Shown: positions 1 through 10,300 of the stretch, one piece after another | Position numbering within the stretch: position 1 is the stretch's first letter | How the letters are laid out: the number at the start of each line of letters is the position of its first letter | Source of the DNA: Papilionanthe hookeriana x Papilionanthe teres | Taxonomy: Eukaryota > Streptophyta > Magnoliopsida > Asparagales > Orchidaceae | DNA length: 64,000 nucleotides | Assembly (NCBI GenBank): GCA_022702705.1 | Contig: CM040434.1 | Location: forward strand, 62,273,334 to 62,337,333 | Direction: 5' to 3' | The notes under the pieces: model-generated | Told to the model about the DNA's origin: nothing | Database searches by the model: none | What the model saw: only the letters and a program-made list of their open reading frames with translations | Made by a program: the position numbers and the translations under genes

Positions 1-308
1 TTAGGTAGAGGAACTTGTCAGTCAAAATAAAAAATTTGCAGACCACGGATGTCATAAATTCTGTAGTCTATTTGATTAAGTAATATCATCAAGTAGTGTG
101 TCTATTCTGGGATAGATGCACTACTTGCGATATTGTGCTCGTTTATTTAAACTACTAAATGAACAAAATCCGTCCATTCTCATTTTTCAAAAATTAAAAA
201 ATATTATTTTTTTTAAATCAATATATATATATATATATTAAATTAAATTAAATTAAATCAAAACCACATTTTTTATATATTTCAAAGAGAGAACTTTAAC
301 GGCCGACA
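1..308 (+). mobile_element. Diverged fragment of the giant-LTR family, opposite orientation
   Basis: The reverse complement of 1-308 starts TGTCGGCC and then follows, with many differences, the first 300 bases of the long repeats at 28550, 39380 and 61950. Shared blocks are the 'aaacgagcac' stretch, the 'tctatccc..gaatagacacac' stretch and 'gacatccg..ggtctgc', ending in a 'gacaagttcc' block. It is therefore an old copy of the same LTR family, reversed relative to the other three and cut by the window edge. The gag remnant that follows on the plus strand may or may not belong to the same element: the bases after 308 do not match the tRNA-Arg-type primer site seen at 39358. Confidence 0.6.
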
Positions 309-339
309 GGCAGTTGGGCCGAAACATGGAGAAGAGATT

Positions 340-1240
340 ATGCTAGAGGTATGGAGGACCACGAAGAAGGGAGAGAAAAGGGGAGGGGATATGGCTACGA
401 TCGAATGAAGGATTTTTACCCTCGATACATGGGGGAAACGATAAAGGAAGAAGAAGTTGAGGTGGAGATGTTAGAGTTAGAAAGTTGAATATACTGATCT
501 TCGATGGGGAAGACTTACATGAGTGGGAGTATCGGGCAGAGCGATACTTCAAGGTGAATGGGTTAGATGAGGAGGAGAAACTCATGGCGGCAGGATTGTG
601 TTGGAGGGTAAAGCCTTAGCCTGGTTTCAATAGAGGGAGGCTAGATACCTAATTCGCTCGTGGGATGAAATTAAAAATTGTCTGTTCAAACGTTTCTGAG
701 CCACTCGGGAAGGAGACCTACACAAATAATTCAATGCCTTGAGTTTGGAGAGGACGGTCATGAAATATAGGGAGAGATTTGAACTATTATCGAGACGACC
801 GCAGAGGATTTCTGAAGCATAACTAGAGGGGAATATCATAAAGGGCTTAAAGCCCGACATACGGGCTGCACTCCGACTACTAAGACTGCAGAGATTGAGG
901 GAGATTATGGAGCTAGCCCAGATAGTGGAAGATAAGAGCTAGATGAAGAAAACCAATAGGAGCAACACAGATGGAGTGTCGTACGGAACTGTTGCAACCA
1001 TGAAGATGCTAAAAATTCATATAGTGGAAGTCCAGAGAGAGGCTGCATGGAGCACGAATAATGGACCATGACCGGGAGCAACACTCAAGCGAGTTACGAA
1101 GACAGATAATCAGGAGAAGCGAGCCAAGAGGTTATGTTTTCGATGTGATGAGAAGTTTACCCCTGGACACCGTTGTAATGATCGAAGATTACAAGTTCTC
1201 ATAGTGCAGGACGATGAAGCATATAATGAAAAAACATTCC
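340..1240 (+). pseudogene. Ty3/gypsy gag remnant (chromovirus-like)
   Basis: Translated in pieces on the plus strand this reads as a retrotransposon capsid protein. It has a FDGEDLHEWEYRAERYF stretch around 500-560, followed by text like 'kLMAAGL..KalAWFQ', and ends with a modified zinc knuckle of the CFRCDEKFTPGHRC type at about 1135-1180. That knuckle, with proline-glycine-histidine, is typical of plant chromovirus-like gags. Frameshifts and stops interrupt it throughout (about every 100-150 bases), so no product is made. Protease, reverse transcriptase and integrase are missing. It lies in the last visible intron (intron 5) of the minus-strand CPSF73-II gene. Confidence 0.75.
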
Positions 1241-1304
1241 CAGTTGTGGGGGAGGAGGAACACTCATTTTTTCCCACCTTGAGGACTAGGTGTCATTTGG
1301 AGGG

Positions 1305-1600
1305 GAGTATTGTTACGAGGGAGCCTAACCTAAAGGCAAATTTGTTTTCTGTACGCCTGAGGGTAATTTAGTCTTTCATTATGTTTAGGGTTAGTTTTTA
1401 TGCATGAGATTGAGTTGTGAGAGATTTCCTACCTCTCGAATTGTAGGATTTGGAAGAAATTGCCTACCTCTCGAATTGTAGGTGTTTATCTTTGTTTTCT
1501 TGTTGAGTTGTTTGATTTATTGAAGATATATTATGTTTGCCCTAATTTTTTTAAAAAAACGTGCCAATTTTGAGGTCGGATCGTATCAGTCATTGTAGTT
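1305..1600 (+). mobile_element. Possible 3' LTR remnant of the gag-bearing element
   Basis: A purine run GGAGGGGAG near 1298 is followed by TGTTACGAGG, the usual polypurine-tract-then-TG arrangement at the start of a 3' LTR. A 20-base phrase (cctacctctcgaattgtagg) occurs twice, near 1428 and 1471. No matching 5' copy exists in the window, so this is inference. Confidence 0.35.
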
Positions 1601-1965
1601 ATTTAAAATATATATATATTAAGCGTCTAAATCTCCAGTGCACTAATAAGTGTACAGATGCCCTCACACTATATTAATTATAGCACATCAATTATTGGAT
1701 TTTATTTAAAATATTTTAAGAAATTTTGTAAGAATAAAAATTGGGTATTAAATTTTTTGTTGATTTTTACCTTAGCAAAATTTTGAGCATTATTACAGCA
1801 TAAAAGAATAAAAATTAGAAAAATATTATGAAGAGAAAATCGAAGATCTACAAAAAAAAATAAACAATTGAAATCGGTAAAATTATTATAATGAAAGAAA
1901 TATGCAGGATGTAGATGAACTTTCACTAGAAAGCACAAAAAAATTATTCATTACAAATAGCAAAA

Positions 1966-2182
1966 AGTGCCCAAATAGTCCCTTGACTATTTACATAGGG
2001 CCATTTTAGTCCCAGACTTGATTAAAGTGTCTGATTGATCCTCGAACTTATTAGATTGGGGGGCTAATAGTCCTCCGATTATTTTAGCCCCAATTTAAAG
2101 AGTTTGGGGATCAATTTGATACTTCTATAAATTCTATGGCTAAAATGACCCCATGTAAATAGTTAGGGACATTTTTGGCACT
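1966..2182. mobile_element. MITE with about 45-bp terminal inverted repeats
   Basis: The left end reads AGTGCCCAAATAGTCCCT and continues through 'gactatttacatagggccattttag'. The right end, reverse complemented, reads AGTGCCAAAAATGTCCCTAACTATTTACATGGGGTCATTTTAGCC. The two arms match over about 45 bases with a few differences and enclose about 120 bases without coding potential. AGCAAAA occurs directly left (1959-1965) and again 6 bases right of the element (2189-2195), so the duplication is not clean. It lies between the gag remnant and the copia remnant in a host-gene intron. A MULE- or hAT-derived MITE is likely; the superfamily is uncertain. Confidence 0.65.
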
Positions 2183-2349
2183 TTACTCAGCAAAATTATT
2201 TATAGCTAGACTGATTGCCAAAGCTACATTAAAACATATGGGATTAATTAACTTGATTCATTTGCATGTTACAAAAGATTTGCCCAATATGAGCACAAAC
2301 AAAATAAGGAAACCATACATTATCTTTAAAACACAACTTGAGAAGGGAG

Positions 2350-2950
2350 TCTCAATATTATGAGTTTACGTTAATAACATTATTGTGATAGGTAGCGATG
2401 TAGAAATCATGGAGAACTTGAACGAAAGATTATTAAAAGTATTAGAGGCAAAAAAATTAGACAAGATATAGCACTTCCTTGGCATTGAGGTTACATATCC
2501 TTGACATGGAATCTTTACATCTTAGCAAAAATAGTAACAAACTTATTGAAAGATACAAATATGTTGGTAAGTTGGGAATGTTGAGAGTCCCATGGATTTC
2601 AATGATAAACTTGAATATGCTCCGACAAACATAAAAGTAGAAAAATATACAATCAAAGACTTGTCTATTTATCACAAGATTAACCCAACATTTTATTGAG
2701 TCAATTCATGCACAATCCTAAAACATCGCACGAAAAGAAACTGTATAAAACTCTACAATATTTGATAACTATTCAGAAGAAAGGAGGATTTGGCTCTTGA
2801 AGCATACAAAGAAGTCGATTATGTGAGTTTTATGGTTGAAAGAAGTTCAACTTCAAGATATTGGGCGTTCTTATGAGCAACCTCAAGACATAGACATATA
2901 AAAAAATAAAACACAGTGGTAAAATCTAGCATAGAAATATAATATAAGTC
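2350..2950 (+). pseudogene. Ty1/copia RT - RNase H remnant
   Basis: Reading across stops gives the copia signature series: VYVNNIIVIGSD near 2365-2400 (the catalytic YVDD motif, with the first Asp changed to Asn), then FLGIEVTYP near 2475, a QFMHNP..SHEKKLYKTLQYL equivalent near 2700-2760, and the RNase H phrase ending SSTSRYWAFL near 2840. The order and spacing match the C-terminal half of plant copia polyproteins. Both strands are full of stops, so it is dead. LTRs were not found. It lies in intron 5 of the CPSF73-II gene. Confidence 0.75.
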
Positions 2951-3516
2951 TGTAGCATTGAAGGGAAAAATAAAGTAAATCACAAAAACAAATAATTATC
3001 CTAGAAGAGCAATTTCGAGACTTGGAGAGGTCAAAAAATTAAATGCAGTAATGAAATATAGCATAAAAACATAATTTAAATCTATGCCATTGAGAAACTG
3101 TAAATTGGTTAGGCTAAAAATTATTCTAAGAGATTTAAAGGTAAAATGGAAAGTTTCAATGAAACTCTAATAGTTGTGTTAACATCATGCCGCTAAATTA
3201 CATATCATGTACTAAATCTTTGATTCATTAATTCTAAGGTATCTATCTTCTAAATATTTTACTCACTTTTCTAATTTTTCACTAATTGGAGTAGATGTTT
3301 TTCAGTTATACTATATCATCCACAAAAAGTATAAACCAAGCCATTTTGTTTTGAAAGTCCTTTATAAGCATATTCATAACCAAGGTAATAAGCATTTCAA
3401 AGGAGTATCTTAATTTAAACTAAAATAGAAACGTTCACAGAGCCAGCAAATTACAAAAGTTTAAAAGGAGATACTTAAAGGATTAAGTGATAGATACTGA
3501 AGAACAAGGAGCTTAC
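2951..3516. other. Intronic sequence, nothing recognised
   Basis: AT-rich with stops in all frames. It ends at the splice donor of CPSF73-II exon 5 on the minus strand. I see no exon encoding the expected continuation of the nuclease domain here, so the next exon lies beyond the left edge. Confidence 0.5.
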
Positions 3517-3590
3517 ATGTCCAGCATAGTAAGCACAGATCTGCAGATCTTTATCTACTTGTATAACTTGCTTCAGGTCAATTGCCGTGA
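3517..3590 (-). CDS. CPSF73-II: CPSF73-II exon 5
   Basis: The acceptor is GTCACAG and the donor GTAAGC. Completes the Val codon and encodes TAIDLKQVIQVDKDLQICAY then YAGH, matching the segment before the VLGA block of the family. It is the last exon seen before the left edge. Confidence 0.9.
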
Positions 3591-4281
3591 CTGTGACAAA
3601 GGTAAACATCTTAAAAATGCATTAGAAAGAATAACAAGTGAAAGTTCATTCTTTTTGCAAGTTACAATTACCATTTTTTGACCTAGCAATGTTTATAGAA
3701 AGAATGACCTGGAAGCAACTTGAACAAAAATGGAAATTAGAAAAGGTTTTGATAGAATATCAATATTTCAGTACTTGTCTGCTGAAATTGTTAATGTTTG
3801 TTCATAAGGTATTGTTTTCTTAAAACCAATCATGGAACTAAAAAATTGATTATGTTTGGGAAATAAATGAATTCACAAATGCCGGCATGCAACCTTTAGA
3901 CTCAACGTTAAACTTTGAATATTTCGTTTAGGATTTTATGGTGGAAATTTGGGAATTAATAATCTAGCAATGGTCATTACCTTAAACATCAATCACAGGT
4001 AAAAATAGTTAATTAATATAGATAAATGATGCCGCCAGTATCAATAGTGATAATGGGTGTTCAAGATAAGTTATGTGTTGTCGAGATGAGAATGATTAGG
4101 TGGACGAGTGGCTTTACACTTGAGATAAAAGGCGAAATGAATATACACGTGATAGTCACAGACAAAATTAGAGAGAGCCATTTAGATGGTTTGGTCACAT
4201 CAAACGCCGGCCATCTGATGATCCAATTAGGAGAGTAGATGTTTTAGATTAACGGATTAAGGCTTTGTTGTTGTTGTTTGT

Positions 4282-4314
<33 letters not shown>

Positions 4315-7300
4315 CTGTTGGATTAGACGCGATGTCGTCTCCCACGCTCGGCTCTGTTAGAGTCTCGCCTCATGGCGAACTCTTGCGACTATTACTGTGA
4401 TTTATTGCATCTGATCCTCACATCTTCTCAGGAGTCGTTTTCTTCGCAGCTCTGTCTTCGTCGTGCGCAGCGTCGTCTCGAAGGCTCACGTCGTCTGATT
4501 CCTGCGTAGCGGCATTCGCTAGAGCTGTGCGGCTTTGCTGCTGCAGACCGAACGGTTTCAAAGCCGGTTCCGCTCGTTTCGGCTGGACCTCGCGTCGACT
4601 TCCGCGTGATGCTGCGGTGCGCGGGCTCGATCAAAGCTTGATAGAGTCTCTGACGCTCGAAGTCCTTCGATCGCGGTCTTACGGTGCCTTCTGCTGCAAG
4701 CTCCCAGTTCTACAGCCACTGCCGCCTGCTGCAATAGTTTCCCTCGATCACTCTCCGCACTCTTCATTGTATGGCATCGGACACAACATACGCTGCCGCC
4801 CTTGCGGGTGTACATGCCTCAAGTTCTCCTAAGTTGTGTTTCTCCCCACCTTTTGCACTGGCAGAGGGTGGCGAATTCTGCTACATCAAGAAACCTGGTA
4901 GGAAGAATGAGAAGTCAGCCATCTTTCTTACGGAAGTAGAATCTAATCAGCTTGCTCAAGCCTGTCGTCTAAACCTGATCGGGAAATTTCTTTATAGGCA
5001 TCCCAAAATGAAGCTTATTCGTAAGGAATTTGAGCATATGCACCTTGTTGAGGAATGGAAAGTTAGCCTTTTAAACAGAAGACACATCCTTATTCAGCTT
5101 TAAAATGAAGAGGATTACACAAGTTTATTTACTAGATGATTAATCTAGATTGATAACAGAGCCATGAAGATTTTGAAATGGTCGGCGGATTTTGACCCCC
5201 ATACGGAACCACCAACCATTCCGGTCTGGATTCGCCTCCCTGGCCTGAAAACTCAGCATTTTACTCAAGAAATGTTGTACTTTGTTGCCTCAGTTTACAG
5301 TAATCCACTCAAAACGGACACTCCTACTCTTAATCTTTACCGTCCCTCTAAAGCCAGGGTACTTGTTGAAAGCGACATTACCTCAATCGCTCCTGACGAA
5401 ATTTGGATTGGCTCACAGCATCAAGGATATTGGCAAAAGGTTTTTATTGAACATTTCCCTTCGTATTGCTCGCATTGTCGTATGTTCGGCCATTCCAATT
5501 CTCTATGTCACCATCTACACCCACATCTAAGACCAAAGAAGCCAAGTGCTCAGCCAGAGGCAGTGATTCCCCCTCCTTATCCGCTCCAAGTTATTGACAC
5601 TATTGATCATCAGAAAGATACTCCTGAAGATGCTACTATACTCGCAGGTGATATGTCACATAAAGCTCATGATGTAGGTCCTACTTTGGAACCTCTTCTC
5701 GTGGGGGTAGGGGAGACGTTTCACACTTCACCTGCCCTAGAATCATCTTTGATATAATGGGTGGTAATACTTCTACTGACTTTCTACCACCTCATCAGAT
5801 CGAGCAAGTAGTTACAGTGCCTCGGACACATGTAGTTCATGATGTGCAACAGCCTACATCTGTCCGTCAAGCTTTGGACCAATCCACGGAGCAAATGAGT
5901 CAATCTTCAGATGATGAATGGCAGGTTTATACATCCAGAAAGAATAAGAATGGAGGCCTACTACAAACCTGAAGGATGATACATTGGTTTATTCGAGAAA
6001 TGGCATCAAACTTAATAAGTTGTTAGTTGGCTACTGTCCTAGAACTAGAGCAGAGGCAGGGCTAAATTGAATTTCGCAAGCTAACTGATTCTGCAAATGT
6101 TGGCGGACTTTTGGTGTTAAATTTCTATGTCTAATTTTTAAATTTTAGTTTTTTGGATATACATGTATCCTATGTTTGTGGTGTATGTTGGATGGTTAGG
6201 GTCCTTTTTGGGCCCTCTCTTCCTAACTTATCTGTACTTTCGTCTTATTAATATATTCGCCTTCGGGCTTTTCTATATATATATATATATATATATATAT
6301 GTAAAAACTTTATTTTCATAATTTCTCCGAGCCTTATTATATTTCCACGCACTTAATAATTATTAAAAAGGATGTTATATTGCATTTGCATTAAAAAAAC
6401 CTTAACCTAGTCATAATACCCCAACATTGCAATTCATGTACATCATAATTTAGAGAAATTTGGCTATAAGTCAACTCAAAGTAACAAAAGTGACAACTTA
6501 TGCGATAGTCTACCATCCATATAAGCAGGGAATGATCGCCTACACAAACTTAAGCATTTCTGTTATTGAATCCAAGAATAGCATCTGAGAAACTGACATT
6601 GAAATAATTGAACTACAACGTGAAGAAAACAAATTTAATGAATTTTAATATTCTGAATGATTTTAAGGATATGGATCAAGCATGAAGAAGTGGTTAAGTA
6701 GATGATGATATTAAAACATAGTTGCATTTATGTTTTGGCTTTTTTGAAAAAAAAACAAAACTATGGAATTTGCTCTTTTTTTTCCGCATAAATCTCTAAA
6801 AAATGAGATGATAATGTCTGCATGTAAAAGAGAAGCATAGAATTAAGTGAAGTGCTTCTGAGATGAGAATGCTCACATGTATGAGTGGCTTTGCACTTAG
6901 AGACAAAATGCAAAACGAATATACATGTGTAAGGGATGGAGAATTTCCGGTGGCCAACAAGATTAAAGAGTCGCCTTAGATGGTTTAGTCACATTAAAGG
7001 TCAACCATGTAATGGCCCAATTAGGAGGGTAGATGTTTTATATTTGACTTATGTAAAGAAAGATAGAGGTAGACCTAAAAAGACCTGGGAATGTTGCATA
7101 AAAATGATCTTAATTTATTTGAATTAAAAGAAAATATGACACTCAATAAGACATAATGGCGAAAATTGATTCATGTTGCTGACCCCAGTTAATGGCTTAA
7201 AGGTTTGTTGTTATTTATGTTGTTGCATAAAATCTCTAAAAAGGCTATTTGATTTTCATAAATGAAACCATTTTTGGTGACATAAATGAGCCATTGATAT

Positions 7301-10300
7301 CATCGTTTGAGTTGTATGATAAATTACTGACTACATATGTTAAATACAAAGTCAGTTGAAAGTGAGAATTAGTGAAATTTGAAAGTATTATTGGTATTGA
7401 ACAAGATAACAGCCCTGTTTTTCTATATAAATGCTCAAAGGTATCAAATATTATTTTAAAAATAATGTGTAGAAAGTATCACATTGAACATGCAAAAAAA
7501 TTCATCAGAGCTGAGGTAATTAACCTAATTACTTTTCTAAGCAAAAAAATACTTGAAGTGGAAGTCAATATACATTCCTTAAATTTTACAAAATATTATA
7601 TCAGTTGAATACATCCCTACATGCACGTATGGTCCCTGAAAAATAGAAGTATATCTTTTAACCAACAAAACAACTAAGCAATCCATCCAGATATATTCAA
7701 AGCAATCTACCGACCACAAAATAGGGATAAAGAAATTTGTAAGTTTAACAAGAGTGCCAACCTTTCTTCATACAATCCACAATATGATCATAGCTAAATT
7801 GCTCCTCCTCTCCCCTTCGCTCTACCATCACTTTCCGATAATCTTCTAACATCAATGGGGCCAAAGCCTTTGTTGGATACTGATAAAATGAAAAAAGCAC
7901 AAGCTTAACAAGGTAATCACTAATAACATTCTTGAACTCCATATAGTACATCATATGGGAATGAATGTAATTGAAAAATGTATATAACATTCTCAACCTA
8001 CATATAACACATCATATGAGAATAAATATGATTGAAAAAATGTGTGCATGTATGCATGTGTCATGAAGAAAACATTAGGCAATGTACCCACATATGCAAG
8101 AGATTATAAGTTACCGTAGGATGTGATGTATTAAGATGGAGGGAAAAAAAATACCAATAACCTTGAGCCTTGAATTCTAGAGTTCAATCTTTTGTCATGA
8201 AAATAAAAAGCCAATGAGGTTGAGGTTAGTTCTTGTCTAATAGCTATATCTTTTCTTCATTTTGCATATAGCAGTGAATGCTAAAGTGTTTAACTTCTGA
8301 TTTGTTTAAGTTTGTGTGCATCTTTCAATTTCAATATCACCATCAATGTTCACTAACAGAAAAGAAAAGTGGATTCCCCAAATGCAAATGGTCCTAATCA
8401 CAACTTTAATAGATTTTTGGGCAGGATTGAAATGGTTTGCCGTAGAGTATGAAAGTAATTCTTTTTTCAAATATTTTTAAGGGATTGGGCTGAGACAAGT
8501 GTTTTCCACCAAAGCCAATACAGCATGACCAAACATACACGCAAAAAGCCAACCACTATAAAATTGTTCATGTTGTCCTTGTTTATAAAATGATTGTCCA
8601 TGTATAGAAATATTATACATGCATACAAAAATTTCAATCAATAAAAATTGTGCATTCTTTTACAAGTCTAGAATTCTAAATAATAAATTATTTCTATAAA
8701 TGACAGAGTCAACTAACATTATTCTAATAAATTTTCATGAGTTCAAATTTATATTTTGAGAAAATGTGCTTTCATGATAATAAATAGTGTTGTTGAAGAT
8801 TTCGAGTTGACTTGAAGTAGCATTTTCATAATGATTTGCAGTAAACTTGAAGCAGATTTTCCGTGAGATTGGGAGTAGATTTGAAGTAGCTTCTTCATGA
8901 AAAATTATAGTTCACTTGACAGCTTCTCCATGAAGTCTCCAAAACTCAAACCTTCAACGTGTGCAAAATATGTAACACTATTTTCAATTCATAAATCTAA
9001 GAAAATGAAAAGGTCAACAAAAATTAAAGCCATTTTTTCAAGAAAAAGAGATATTTGCATTTAAATCATCATTTTATGTATTGTATTAAGTGCCTCCTTA
9101 TATCTTCAAATTGTATACTTTGTAATTCAATAAAAAAACTATGTGATGGAATGAAAAGATAATGTTGAGTTGGCAGTAGTTTATTTACTTTTGTTAGAAA
9201 CGTAAATAGGAAAGAATTGGTAATCTGCACCAACTGAAGGAATCAATACTTCTTCCATCAAAATGATACCTTGGAATTTTCCTCCAACACCAATGCATCA
9301 ATGAAACATAACAACAACAATAACAACAACAACAAAGCCTTAATCCCACTACTTGGGGTCGGCAACATAAATCCTTTTTCTCCATTGCGTCCTATTTAGT
9401 GTTGTATTCTCATTTAATTCTAATAAATTAAGATCATTTTTTATACAATTAGCCCAAGTCTTCCTGGGTCTACCTCTGCCTTTCTTAACATAAGGCAACT
9501 CTAAAACATCTACTCTCCTAATTGGATCATCAGATGGTCGACGTTGAATGTGGCCAAACCATCTAAGATGACTCTCTCTAATTTTGTCTGCCACTAGAGT
9601 TACACCAACCTTATCACGGATATAATCATTTCGCATTTGGTCTCTAAGTGTAAAGCCACTCATCCACCTAATCATTCTCATCTCAGCAACACTTAACTTA
9701 GTATTATGATTCTCTTTTAAAGGCCAACATTCAGCATCATAGAACATTGCAGATCTCACCACCAACTTATAAAATTTTCCTTTCAATCTAAGTGGTACTT
9801 TTATATCACACAAAAAGCCTGAAGCATTCCTCCACTTCACCAACCAACTTGAATTCTACAATTAACATCCCCATCTATATCACCATCGCTTGGAATAACA
9901 ATCCATCAATGAAACATGTTGTAACAAAAATATAATAGAGACAAGGATTGGGGGATCCTCGATTATTATTTGTGACAAAAACTCCCACCTTAACATGTGG
10001 ATGATGATTCTTGATAGGATATCCGTAAGAGGATGGGGACGGACTTGTAAAATACGATCAGCCCATTAGTTTGAACTTATACCAGACACAATACTCTGCA
10101 ACCTCAAGTGGAAAGAAAAATTAAGCATGCAGCTTTTCAGAGAAAACAGAAATAACATAGATTGGATTACCAATGCCACAATTTAGAATTTCTTTTCAGG
10201 TGGAATTTGCATATCAGAGAAAAAGAAAATTAGCTAAACATGTTAGAACAAATTTTATATGAACTTACAGTCATGTAGATAGGTCCATTGTACCCACAGA

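Noticed and set aside
1620..1960. Possible gene on the minus strand (78 codons, Phe-rich)
   Set aside because: AT-rich composition gives Phe/Leu/Ile-rich frames by chance; no motif, no splice context.
4428..4832. Overlapping open frames of 68-101 codons on both strands in the CpG-rich block
   Set aside because: Overlapping frames in GC-rich leader DNA of the L1-like unit; no recognisable protein and no shared motif with the ORF1 frame.
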